Assembly: GCA_900554415.1 (NCBI GenBank)
Contig: USGU01000026.1
Coordinates: forward strand, 1 to 21,225
DNA from: an uncultured Lachnospiraceae bacterium
Lineage (GTDB): Bacteria; Bacillota; Clostridia; Lachnospirales; Lachnospiraceae
DNA: 21,225 nt
Direction: 5' to 3'
A program made the position numbers and the translations under genes. The notes below the pieces were generated by a model. It searched no databases. It was not told where the DNA came from and saw only the letters and a program-made list of their open reading frames with translations. This document shows, one piece after another, positions 1-7,515 of the stretch. How positions within the stretch are numbered: position 1 is the first letter of the stretch; every line of letters starts with the position of its first letter.

Positions 1-1766
1 TATTCTGTGCAAAGGGTGGTGTTGAACCACAGTCAGAAAACGTATGGCGTCAGGCAGACACATACAATGTACCAAGAATGGCTTTCATCAATAAGATGGA
101 CATTTTAGGTGCTAATTTCTACGGAGCAGTAGAACAGATTAAAACAAGATTAGGTAAGAATGCAATCTGCCTTCAGCTTCCAATCGGAAAAGAAGATGAA
201 TTTAAAGGAATCATTGATTTATTCGAAATGAAAGCATATATCTACAATGACGATAAGGGTGAAGATATTTCTATCGTTGATATTCCTGAAGACATGAAGG
301 AAGATGCAGAACTGTACAGAACAGAATTAGTTGAAAAAATCTGTGAATTAGATGACGAATTAATGATGATGTATCTTGATGGTGAAGAACCAACTACAGA
401 ACAGCTGAAAGCAGTTCTTAGAAAAGCTACATGTGAATGCCAGGCAGTTCCTGTTTGCTGTGGTACAGCTTACAGAAACAAAGGTGTTCAGAAGCTTCTT
501 GATGCTATTATTGAATTTATGCCATCTCCACTTGACATCCCGGCTATCAAGGGTGTAGATGAAGATGGAAATGAAGTTGAAAGACATTCATCTGATGATG
601 AACCATTCTCAGCTTTAGCATTCAAGATTATGACAGACCCATTCGTAGGTAAGCTTGCTTACTTCCGTGTATATTCTGGAACTTGCAATTCTGGTTCTTA
701 TGTATTAAATGCAACAAAGAACAAGAAAGAACGTGTTGGACGTATTCTTCAGATGCATGCAAACAAGAGAGAAGAGCTTGACAAAGTATATTCAGGTGAT
801 ATCGCTGCTGCTATCGGATTTAAGTTCACAACTACAGGTGATACAATCTGTGATGAACAGCATCCGGTAATTCTGGAATCAATGGAATTCCCAGAACCAG
901 TTATCGAGCTTGCTATTGAGCCTAAGACAAAGGCTTCTCAGGGTAAACTTGGTGAGTCTCTTGCAAAACTTGCAGAAGAAGACCCGACATTCCGTGCTCA
1001 TACAGATCAGGAAACAGGACAGACAATCATCGCTGGTATGGGAGAACTTCATCTTGAAATCATCGTAGACAGACTTCTCCGTGAATTTAAGGTAGAAGCT
1101 AACGTAGGTGCTCCGCAGGTTGCTTACAAAGAAGCATTTACAAAAGCAGTTGATGTTGACAGCAAATATGCAAAACAGTCAGGTGGACGTGGTCAGTACG
1201 GACATTGTAAAGTTAAATTTGAACCAATGGACATCAATGGTGAAGAAACATTTAAGTTTGAATCAACAGTTGTTGGTGGTGCTATTCCAAAAGAATACAT
1301 TCCAGCAGTAGGTGAAGGTATCGAAGAAGCTATGAAATCTGGTATTCTTGGTGGATTCCCTGTAGTTGGTGTAAAAGCTAACGTATATGATGGTTCTTAC
1401 CATGAAGTCGATTCTTCAGAAATGGCATTCCACATTGCTGGTTCATTAGCATTCAAAGATGCTATGAAGAAAGCAGAACCAGTACTTTGCGAACCAATCA
1501 TGAAGGTTGAAGTAACAATGCCAGAAGAATATATGGGAGATGTTATCGGTGATATCAACTCTCGTCGTGGACGTATTGAAGGTATGGATGACCTTGGCGG
1601 CGGTAAGATTGTAAGAGGATTCGTTCCACTTTCAGAAATGTTTGGATACTCAACAGACTTACGTTCAAGAACTCAGGGACGTGGTAATTATTCAATGTTC
1701 TTTGAAAAGTATGAACCAGTTCCGAAGTCAGTTCAGGAAAAGATTTTATCTAATAAAAAAGCATAA
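1..1766 (+). CDS. fusA: Elongation factor G (5'-truncated by window edge)
   Basis: This is the translocase GTPase that moves tRNAs and mRNA through the ribosome and, with RRF, recycles ribosomes. The reading frame is open from the first base, with the first full codon at position 3, and 587 codons are visible. About 110 N-terminal residues, including the P-loop and switch regions, lie upstream of the window. Visible marks are the GVEPQSE segment, the NKMD guanine-specificity motif near the left edge, the GELHLE stretch of domain III, the GRGQYGH and SYHEVDSSE segments of domain IV (the latter at the tip that enters the decoding site), and the C-terminal SRTQGRG of domain V. The first in-frame ATG, at 78, is internal and not a start. 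Codon use is strongly biased, as expected for a highly expressed gene. tuf follows 120 bp downstream, the usual str-operon order. Family identity is certain. Confidence 0.98.
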   Translation, partial: FCAKGGVEPQSENVWRQADTYNVPRMAFINKMDILGANFYGAVEQIKTRLGKNAICLQLPIGKEDEFKGIIDLFEMKAYIYNDDKGEDISIVDIPEDMKEDAELYRTELVEKICELDDELMMMYLDGEEPTTEQLKAVLRKATCECQAVPVCCGTAYRNKGVQKLLDAIIEFMPSPLDIPAIKGVDEDGNEVERHSSDDEPFSALAFKIMTDPFVGKLAYFRVYSGTCNSGSYVLNATKNKKERVGRILQMHANKREELDKVYSGDIAAAIGFKFTTTGDTICDEQHPVILESMEFPEPVIELAIEPKTKASQGKLGESLAKLAEEDPTFRAHTDQETGQTIIAGMGELHLEIIVDRLLREFKVEANVGAPQVAYKEAFTKAVDVDSKYAKQSGGRGQYGHCKVKFEPMDINGEETFKFESTVVGGAIPKEYIPAVGEGIEEAMKSGILGGFPVVGVKANVYDGSYHEVDSSEMAFHIAGSLAFKDAMKKAEPVLCEPIMKVEVTMPEEYMGDVIGDINSRRGRIEGMDDLGGGKIVRGFVPLSEMFGYSTDLRSRTQGRGNYSMFFEKYEPVPKSVQEKILSNKKA

Positions 1767-1781
1767 AAAGTCTAAAAAGGC

Positions 1782-1810
1782 TTGAAAAACTATACGGTTT
1801 GAAATATAAT
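1782..1810 (+). promoter_or_regulatory. tuf promoter in the fusA-tuf gap
   Basis: TTGAAA at 1782-1787 and a perfect TATAAT at 1805-1810 are separated by 17 nt. This would give tuf its own transcript besides read-through from fusA. A 9-bp inverted repeat (1806-1814 with 1819-1827) overlaps the -10 and the expected start site. Confidence 0.7.
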
Positions 1811-1827
1811 CAGTAATAACTGATTAT
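1806..1827. repeat. Inverted repeat over the tuf -10 and start site
   Basis: ATAATCAGT (1806-1814) and ACTGATTAT (1819-1827) are a perfect 9-bp inverted repeat with a 4-nt centre. It could be an operator, or a weak hairpin at the end of fusA; there is no run of T after it, so an intrinsic terminator is unlikely. Confidence 0.4.
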
Positions 1828-1886
1828 TTATAAATCGTAAATCAAAAAATACCCACAGGGTGCTATATTTAAGGAGGATATTCAAA

Positions 1887-3080
1887 ATGGCTAAAGCTAA
1901 ATTTGAAAGAAGCAAACCACATTGTAACATTGGTACAATTGGACACGTTGACCACGGTAAAACAACTTTAACAGCTGCTATCACAAAAACTCTTGCTGCA
2001 AGAGTAGCAGGAAACTCTGCTGTTGATTTCGAAAACATCGACAAAGCTCCAGAAGAAAGAGAACGTGGTATCACAATCTCTACAGCTCACGTTGAATATG
2101 AAACAGAAAAACGTCACTATGCTCACGTTGACTGCCCAGGGCATGCTGACTACGTTAAGAACATGATTACTGGTGCTGCTCAGATGGATGGTGCTATCCT
2201 CGTTGTAGCTGCAACAGATGGTGTTATGGCTCAGACAAGAGAACATATCTTACTTTCTCGTCAGGTAGGTGTACCTTATATCGTAGTATTCATGAACAAA
2301 TGCGATATGGTAGATGACGAAGAATTACTTGAATTAGTAGAAATGGAAATTCGTGAACTTCTTGATGAATATGAATTCCCAGGAGATGATACTCCAATTA
2401 TCCAGGGATCAGCTCTTATGGCTCTTCAGGATCCAAACGGACCATGGGGAGATAAGATTATGGAACTTATGGATGCAGTTGATAGCTACATTCCAGATCC
2501 AGTACGTGCAACAGACAAACCATTCCTTATGCCAGTAGAAGACGTATTCTCTATCACAGGACGTGGTACAGTTGCTACAGGTAGAGTAGAACGTGGTGTT
2601 CTTCATGTATCTGATGAAGTAGAAATCGTTGGTATCAAAGAAGAAAACCGTAAAGTAGTTGTAACAGGTGTTGAAATGTTCCGTAAACTTCTTGATGAAG
2701 CTCAGGCTGGTGACAACATCGGAGCACTTCTTCGTGGTGTTCAGAGAAACGAAATCGAAAGAGGACAGTGTCTCTGCAAACCAGGATCAGTTAAGTGCCA
2801 TCACAAATTTACATCTCAGGTTTATGTATTAACAAAAGATGAAGGTGGACGTCATACTCCATTCTTCAACAACTATCGTCCACAGTTCTACTTCAGAACA
2901 ACAGACGTAACAGGTATCTGCGAACTTCCAGAAGGAACAGAAATGTGCATGCCTGGTGACCACATTGAAATGACATGTGAACTTATCCATCCAGTAGCTA
3001 TGGAACAGGGACTTCGTTTCGCTATCCGTGAAGGTGGACGTACAGTAGGTTCAGGTGTAGTTAAAGAAATCATCGAATAG
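1887..3080 (+). CDS. tuf: Elongation factor Tu
   Basis: EF-Tu delivers aminoacyl-tRNA to the ribosome as a GTP complex. The start is ATG 1887, which gives 397 aa and the canonical MAKAKFERSKPH N-terminus. AAGGAGG (1871-1877) lies 9 nt upstream. An in-frame GTG at 1860 would add nine residues but lies upstream of the binding site and is rejected. GTPase motifs are GHVDHGKT (P-loop), DCPGHADY (G3) and NKCD (G4). RGITIS (switch I), domain II (around RGTVATGRVERG) and the domain III end (GGRTVGSGVV) are all present, and no residue looks abnormal. Codon bias is extreme, like fusA. Transcription probably comes both from fusA read-through and from the TTGAAA/TATAAT promoter in the gap, and stops at the hairpin after the gene. 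Confidence 0.99.
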   Translation: MAKAKFERSKPHCNIGTIGHVDHGKTTLTAAITKTLAARVAGNSAVDFENIDKAPEERERGITISTAHVEYETEKRHYAHVDCPGHADYVKNMITGAAQMDGAILVVAATDGVMAQTREHILLSRQVGVPYIVVFMNKCDMVDDEELLELVEMEIRELLDEYEFPGDDTPIIQGSALMALQDPNGPWGDKIMELMDAVDSYIPDPVRATDKPFLMPVEDVFSITGRGTVATGRVERGVLHVSDEVEIVGIKEENRKVVVTGVEMFRKLLDEAQAGDNIGALLRGVQRNEIERGQCLCKPGSVKCHHKFTSQVYVLTKDEGGRHTPFFNNYRPQFYFRTTDVTGICELPEGTEMCMPGDHIEMTCELIHPVAMEQGLRFAIREGGRTVGSGVVKEIIE

Positions 3081-3119
3081 TAGCGTTGGCATTGAGCCGT
3101 GTAGCTATGTAATAAATTA

Positions 3120-3151
3120 GGGAAGAATGCTTGCATTCTTCCCTTTTTTTT
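3120..3151 (+). terminator. Intrinsic terminator of tuf
   Basis: An 11-nt arm GGGAAGAATGC (3120-3130) is matched by GCATTCTTCCC (3133-3143) and followed directly by eight T (3144-3151). This is a strong Rho-independent terminator closing the fusA-tuf unit. Confidence 0.95.
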
Positions 3152-3174
3152 ACATAATTATAACTTGATTCCTC

Positions 3175-3203
3175 TTGCGAATTTACACAAATAGTGGTAA
3201 TCT
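3175..3203 (+). promoter_or_regulatory. Probable mgtE leader promoter
   Basis: TTGCGA (3175-3180) and TAATCT (3198-3203) are 17 nt apart. The -10 is preceded by TGG, giving an extended -10 form. The hexamers match consensus only moderately, but the position fits: just past the tuf terminator and about 30 nt before the leader ORF. Confidence 0.45.
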
Positions 3204-3235
3204 AAAGGGGCGATAAAATGTAGGAGGTGAAATAT

Positions 3236-3346
3236 ATGGACGGTTGCGATAGTACGGGGCGAAGTATTTGTTGCGGTGTGATAATGTGTTATAAGAATAC
3301 AGACGGATTATCAGGAAATCTGCAGTTGTCTATGTATATTCACTAG
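3236..3346 (+). CDS. 36-aa leader ORF upstream of mgtE
   Basis: A short reading frame runs from ATG 3236 to TAG 3346. Its ribosome binding site AGGAGGTGA (3222-3230) has 5 nt spacing and is among the best in the window, a strong hint of real translation. The peptide begins MDGCDSTGRS and ends LQLSMYIH. It has four Cys (4, 12, 13, 18), no Trp or Pro, and no clear membrane segment. Codons 11-15 (Ile-Cys-Cys-Gly-Val) carry the RNA strand that can pair with the downstream terminator arms, so a ribosome on these codons should change the RNA fold. I infer a cis-acting leader peptide for mgtE rather than a protein with its own job. I do not recognise a family. An alternative is a small trans-acting protein. 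Confidence 0.6.
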   Translation: MDGCDSTGRSICCGVIMCYKNTDGLSGNLQLSMYIH

Positions 3347-3451
3347 ATACTACGATTTTAAATCCATGATTTTCATTGCACCGCATAGTACCTATACTAC
3401 ACAGCAAATGTAGAATATTTGCTTTGGGAATAACTAAAGCGGTGTTTTTTT
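3266..3451 (+). promoter_or_regulatory. Putative terminator/antiterminator switch controlling mgtE
   Basis: Terminator state: CACCGC (3379-3384) pairs with GCGGTG (3439-3444), which runs straight into seven T (3445-3451). The enclosed arms are a TAGTA/TACTA hairpin (3386-3390 with 3395-3399) and AGCAAAT/ATTTGCT (3403-3409 with 3417-3423). Alternative state: the upstream strand 3266-3278, inside the leader ORF, reads ATTTGTTGCGGTG. It can pair with CACCGC (6 bp) and AGCAAAT (7 bp, one G-U) at once, looping out the small hairpin and breaking both terminator helices. The pairing was read by eye; no folding energy was computed. I found no M-box sequence signature. Confidence 0.6.
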
Positions 3452-3482
3452 ATGCCCTTTTGTGGCAAGAAGGAGGGAAATC

Positions 3483-4874
3483 ATGAAGGATATTTTAAAA
3501 GAACCGACATACGAAGAATTATTGGTGGAACTGTTTCGAAGTAATCTTTCGAAAGAAGAATTGCTGGAACAGTTATCTGATTACCATGAAAATGATATTG
3601 CGGGTGCAATTGAACAACTGACTGAGGAAGAAAGAAAAAATTTGTATCCACTTCTCGGTGACGAATTAATTGCAGAAATTTTTGCATATATAGATCATCC
3701 AGACCAGTATTTATCTGAATTGCCATCAGGAACTGCAGTGAAAGTACTTTCTAACATGGACTCCGATGAAGTTGTTGATATTCTGGAGGAAATGGAAGAT
3801 GACCGTAAGGAGAGAATCGTTTCGTTATTGGATGAAGAAACAGGAACTGACGTTAAGCTGATTCTTTCTTATGAAGATGATGAAATCGGTAGCAAGATGA
3901 CTACGAATTTCATCAAAATTAAAAACAACCTGACTATTCGACAGGCTATGCGTGAGCTGGTTCAGCAGGCAGGCGAAAATGATAATATTTCGACCATTTA
4001 TGTGACAGATGCCAATGATAAGTTTTATGGTGCCATTGATTTAAAGGATTTGATTATAGCCCGTGATGGAACGGATTTAGAGAGTCTGATTAGTACATCT
4101 TATCCATATATCAACGACCATGAGAAGATTAGCGATTGTATTGAGCGAATCAAAGATTATGCGGAAGATTCTATTCCAGTTCTTTCTGATACAGATGAAA
4201 TCCTTGGTGTTATCACATCTCAGAGTATCGTAGAAGTTGTCGATGATGAGATGGGTGATGACTACGCAAAGCTGGCCGGTTTAACTGCGGAAGAAGATTT
4301 GCAGGAAAAGACCACAGAGAGTATGAAGAAACGTCTTCCATGGCTGATTGCGCTTCTGTTTTTGGGGATTGTAGTATCATCTGTAGTTGGTATGTTTGAA
4401 ACTGTTGTGGCAGTACTTCCTATTGTAATGTGTTTCCAGTCATTGATTCTGGATATGGCAGGAAACGTAGGTACACAGTCACTGGCTGTAACAATTCGTG
4501 TCCTCATGGATGACAACCTGACAACAGCTCAGAAGCTGGGACTTGTTGTGAAAGAAATGCGTGTAGGATTTGCCAATGGACTATTTTTAGGAGTGCTCGC
4601 CTTTGCATTTATTGGAGTTTATATTGTACTGATAAAACATAATCCAGTGGGAATGGCATTCCTGATATCAGGATGTGTGGGCATATCACTCATGGTGGCA
4701 ATGGTGATTTCCAGCATGGTAGGAACTTTGATTCCAATGTTTTTCCACAAGATTAAAGTAGACCCGGCAGTAGCGTCCGGTCCATTGATTACCACAGTAA
4801 ATGATTTGGTTGCGGTTATTACTTACTATGGTCTTGCATGGCTGCTTCTAATAGAAATCTTCCATTTGGCATAG
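3483..4874 (+). CDS. mgtE: Magnesium transporter MgtE
   Basis: MgtE is a Mg2+ channel of the inner membrane, gated by cytosolic Mg2+ bound between its N-terminal and CBS domains. The start is ATG 3483 (463 aa), with AGGAGGG (3471-3477) 5 nt upstream; an in-frame GTG at 3462 lies before this site. An acidic helical N domain covers about residues 1-125, a CBS pair about 130-260, then a linker and five membrane helices from about 285 to the end. Key pore-family motifs are GNVGTQS (about 327) and DPAVASGP (from D427), with TTVND ending at D441, the position matching the conserved pore aspartate. Nothing is missing. The gene lies behind the leader ORF and terminator structure, which probably control it. 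A 46-bp gap without an obvious terminator leads to the next gene. Confidence 0.97.
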   Translation: MKDILKEPTYEELLVELFRSNLSKEELLEQLSDYHENDIAGAIEQLTEEERKNLYPLLGDELIAEIFAYIDHPDQYLSELPSGTAVKVLSNMDSDEVVDILEEMEDDRKERIVSLLDEETGTDVKLILSYEDDEIGSKMTTNFIKIKNNLTIRQAMRELVQQAGENDNISTIYVTDANDKFYGAIDLKDLIIARDGTDLESLISTSYPYINDHEKISDCIERIKDYAEDSIPVLSDTDEILGVITSQSIVEVVDDEMGDDYAKLAGLTAEEDLQEKTTESMKKRLPWLIALLFLGIVVSSVVGMFETVVAVLPIVMCFQSLILDMAGNVGTQSLAVTIRVLMDDNLTTAQKLGLVVKEMRVGFANGLFLGVLAFAFIGVYIVLIKHNPVGMAFLISGCVGISLMVAMVISSMVGTLIPMFFHKIKVDPAVASGPLITTVNDLVAVITYYGLAWLLLIEIFHLA

Positions 4875-4920
4875 ATTTAACAGAGAATACAACATACGGA
4901 TTTAAGATAAAGGGGAAACA

Positions 4921-5691
4921 ATGAATCAAAATTCAAAAAAGATATTATCGATTGTTCTGCCAATTATTATAGCGCTGTTTTCCATCTTTGTATTGGCAAA
5001 ACCGGCTTCCGCGCCGTCGACTTACAAAAAAACGATTGCATCATTAGATGAGAAAAAGACGACTGTAATGGAGCTGACGGCAGCTTCTACGGCAGTGTCA
5101 ACAGCAATTACACTGATTCCGGGGGATACGGGGACACCGCTTGCGGAAAAACTGGTGGATTTGAGTACTTATTTTCTTGTGGTGCTTTGTGCAATTTATC
5201 TGGAAAAATACATGTTGACGCTGGCAGGATATGGCGTGTTTAAAGTGCTGATACCAGCAATATGCATTTTGTTTATAGTAAATGTATTTCGGAAAAGTGA
5301 GACGTGTGAACGATTAATGAAGAAGATAGGGATTTTTTCACTTGCGTTGGTATTAGTTGTTCCGGTAAGTGTGAAAGTGTCAGATTTTATTCAGAAAACA
5401 TATGAGGAATCAATTAACGAAACGATTTCCTCTGCAAAAGAGTTGTCCGATGAGTTAGAAGATGAAGAAGATAAAAGTCTTTGGGATCGTATTACAGATG
5501 GAGCTACCAGTGCAGTGAAGAAAGTAGAGCAGTCATTGAATCAGTTTGTGGAGGCATTGGCAGTGCTGATTGTAACATCGTGTATTATTCCGATTCTTGT
5601 ATTGGTATTCTTTGTGTGGCTAATGAAAATGCTTCTTGGCATGGATGGCAGTCTGAAAACAGTAAAGAGGAAAAAGATAGATGAAATATAG
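4921..5691 (+). CDS. Unrecognised multi-pass membrane protein
   Basis: A 256-aa protein starts at ATG 4921 behind AAGGGG. I do not recognise the family. Residues 8-26 are strongly hydrophobic and followed by AKPASA, which resembles a signal-peptide cleavage site. More hydrophobic stretches lie at about 82-101, 104-122, 136-153 and 212-238. Between the last two is a long, acidic, probably helical segment (about 154-210, with an EDEEDK run). The C-terminus is basic (KTVKRKK). No catalytic motif is visible. Its last 11 bases overlap the start of sfsA-mutY, so the two are probably translationally coupled; it may also be co-transcribed with mgtE. Function is unknown; placement next to a DNA repair gene may be incidental. 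Confidence 0.8.
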   Translation: MNQNSKKILSIVLPIIIALFSIFVLAKPASAPSTYKKTIASLDEKKTTVMELTAASTAVSTAITLIPGDTGTPLAEKLVDLSTYFLVVLCAIYLEKYMLTLAGYGVFKVLIPAICILFIVNVFRKSETCERLMKKIGIFSLALVLVVPVSVKVSDFIQKTYEESINETISSAKELSDELEDEEDKSLWDRITDGATSAVKKVEQSLNQFVEALAVLIVTSCIIPILVLVFFVWLMKMLLGMDGSLKTVKRKKIDEI

Positions 5692-7441
5692 TAATATGAT
5701 AACGGGGCGGTTCTTGAACCGTCCCAATCGTTTTATTGCACAGGTTGAAATAAGTGGAGTAGAAGAAACAGTTCACGTGAAAAATACAGGGAGATGTGGA
5801 GAGCTCCTTGTTCCGGGTACAGAAGTTTATCTGCAAGAGTCCCATGAACCGCAGAGAAAAACGAAATGGGATTTGATTGCCGTGAAGAAGGGGGAACGGA
5901 TTATCAATATGGATTCCCAGATTCCGAACCGGGCAGTAGAAGAATGGCTTCAAGACGGAAATTTTTTTGCGGATATGCATCTGCTGAAACCGGAAAAGAC
6001 TTATAAAAAGTCCCGGTTTGACTTTTATACAGAGTATGAAGATAAAAAAGCATTTATCGAAGTAAAGGGAGTTACACTGGAAATGGATGGTGTGGTTCGT
6101 TTTCCCGACGCACCAAGTGAAAGAGCCGTGAAGCATGTAGAAGAACTAATAGAGGCGGTACAGGAAGGCTATGAAGCCTATTTGTTCTTTGTAGTACAAA
6201 TGGAGGGGGTAAAGTATTTTACACCGAACAGAGATACTCAGCCAGAATTTGCAGAAGTGTTGTTACAGGCAGAGAAGGCTGGTGTACACATTCAGGCATT
6301 TGACTGCAAGGTGACAAGTGAATCTATTCAGATAAATAAGCCGGTACCGGTTGTTTTAGAGAATGAAGAATTGTATGGAGCGGTGGAACCATTGGTTCAT
6401 TGGTTCAGGGAGAATAAGCGTGATTTGCCATGGCGTCATCATGTAAATGCTTACCGTGTCTGGGTTTCAGAAATCATGCTTCAGCAGACGAGAGTGGAGG
6501 CAGTGAAGCCATTTTACCATCGGTTTATGGAAGAATTACCTACCATTGAAGCTCTGGCGGAGGCAGAAGAAGACCAGTTGTTAAAATTATGGGAAGGTCT
6601 TGGATACTACAATCGGATTCGCAATATGCAGATTGCCGCCAGACAGATTGTAGAAGAATACGGTGGTGAATTTCCGCATGAATATGATCAGATTCTTTCG
6701 TTAAAAGGAATTGGAAGTTATACAGCAGGAGCCATAGCGTCTTTCGCATTCGAGATTCCAAAACCGGCAGTAGATGGAAATGTATTGCGGGTTGTATCCC
6801 GAATCCTGGCAAGCAGGGAAGATATCATGAAAGCTTCCGTGCGGAAACAGATGGAAGCAAGAATAGAAAAAGTAATTCCAAAAGAGTGTCCGTCAGATTT
6901 TAATCAGGGATTGATTGAACTTGGTGCGATTGTCTGCGTTCCGAATGGAGAGCCGAAGTGCGAAATCTGTCCATTGGCTTCCTTGTGTCGTGCAAGAAAG
7001 CTTGGATATCAGAGTGAACTCCCAGTAAAGAAGAAGGCAAAAGACAGAAAAATAGAGCAGAAAACGATTCTTGTTTTCCAGGATGGAGAGACGGTTGCCA
7101 TTCACAAGCGGGGAAAGAAAGGCTTATTAGCCGGTATGTATGAATTCCCGAATGTGGAGGGACACTTGTCAATGGATGAAGTAGTAGAATATTGTAAATC
7201 CATTGGACTGACCCCGGTGTTTGTAAAAGAACTGCCAACTGCAAAACATATTTTCAGTCATATAGAGTGGCATATGAAAGGATATGCAGTAAGAGTGGAT
7301 GAATTAGAAAAGCAGGGACCGGAAGATTTTATCTTTGCACATCCAGAAGAAATTCAGGCGAAATATTCAATTCCGGCCGCATTTGAAGCCTATACGAAAT
7401 ATGTAAATATCAGGCTGGGACAAAATAAATATGAGGAATGA
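5681..7441 (+). CDS. mutY: SfsA-MutY fusion: nuclease-like domain plus A/G-specific adenine glycosylase
   Basis: One uninterrupted 586-codon frame joins two proteins that are normally separate. Residues 1 to about 225 are SfsA-like: GRFLNRPNRF start, NTGRCGELL, SRFDFY, an E-K pair in IEVKG and FPDAPSERA; SfsA is described as a DNA-binding/nuclease-fold protein. From about 235 it is MutY, which removes adenine mispaired with 8-oxoguanine. Visible are PWR (250-252), catalytic Glu264 in SEIMLQQT, the helix-hairpin-helix LKGIGSYTAG (341-350), catalytic Asp365 in VDGNV, and four iron-sulphur Cys (419, 427, 430, 436). The first Cys gap is seven residues rather than the usual six. A NUDIX-like C-domain carries the FSH motif (525-527) that contacts 8-oxoG. 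The start at ATG 5681 overlaps the previous gene; ATG 5696 is an alternative. Identity of both halves is firm; the reason for the fusion is not known to me. Confidence 0.95.
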   Translation: MKYSNMITGRFLNRPNRFIAQVEISGVEETVHVKNTGRCGELLVPGTEVYLQESHEPQRKTKWDLIAVKKGERIINMDSQIPNRAVEEWLQDGNFFADMHLLKPEKTYKKSRFDFYTEYEDKKAFIEVKGVTLEMDGVVRFPDAPSERAVKHVEELIEAVQEGYEAYLFFVVQMEGVKYFTPNRDTQPEFAEVLLQAEKAGVHIQAFDCKVTSESIQINKPVPVVLENEELYGAVEPLVHWFRENKRDLPWRHHVNAYRVWVSEIMLQQTRVEAVKPFYHRFMEELPTIEALAEAEEDQLLKLWEGLGYYNRIRNMQIAARQIVEEYGGEFPHEYDQILSLKGIGSYTAGAIASFAFEIPKPAVDGNVLRVVSRILASREDIMKASVRKQMEARIEKVIPKECPSDFNQGLIELGAIVCVPNGEPKCEICPLASLCRARKLGYQSELPVKKKAKDRKIEQKTILVFQDGETVAIHKRGKKGLLAGMYEFPNVEGHLSMDEVVEYCKSIGLTPVFVKELPTAKHIFSHIEWHMKGYAVRVDELEKQGPEDFIFAHPEEIQAKYSIPAAFEAYTKYVNIRLGQNKYEE

Positions 7442-7467
7442 TCAGGGGGACTTTACAATCCCCTGAT
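7441..7467. terminator. Hairpin at the end of sfsA-mutY
   Basis: ATCAGGGG (7441-7448) pairs with CCCCTGAT (7460-7467), starting in the last base of the stop codon. No T run follows on the plus strand, so it may protect the 3' end or assist the adjacent convergent terminator. Confidence 0.5.
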
Positions 7468-7473
7468 ATGAAA

Positions 7474-7514
7474 AAATATCGCTATGCTGAACGAAATCCA
7501 GTATAGCGATATTT
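7474..7514. terminator. Convergent (bidirectional) terminator
   Basis: A 12-bp perfect stem (7474-7485 with 7503-7514) continues inward with a G-U pair. It lies between the ends of sfsA-mutY (plus) and the PAP2 gene (minus). On the minus strand it is followed by six T (complement of 7471-7476), so it mainly ends the PAP2 transcript. Confidence 0.85.
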
Positions 7515-7515
7515 G

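Noticed and set aside
3204..3482. M-box (ykoK) Mg2+ riboswitch upstream of mgtE
   Set aside because: The conserved M-box core blocks could not be found. The region instead shows a translated-looking small ORF and a terminator with alternative pairing. A covariance-model search would settle this.
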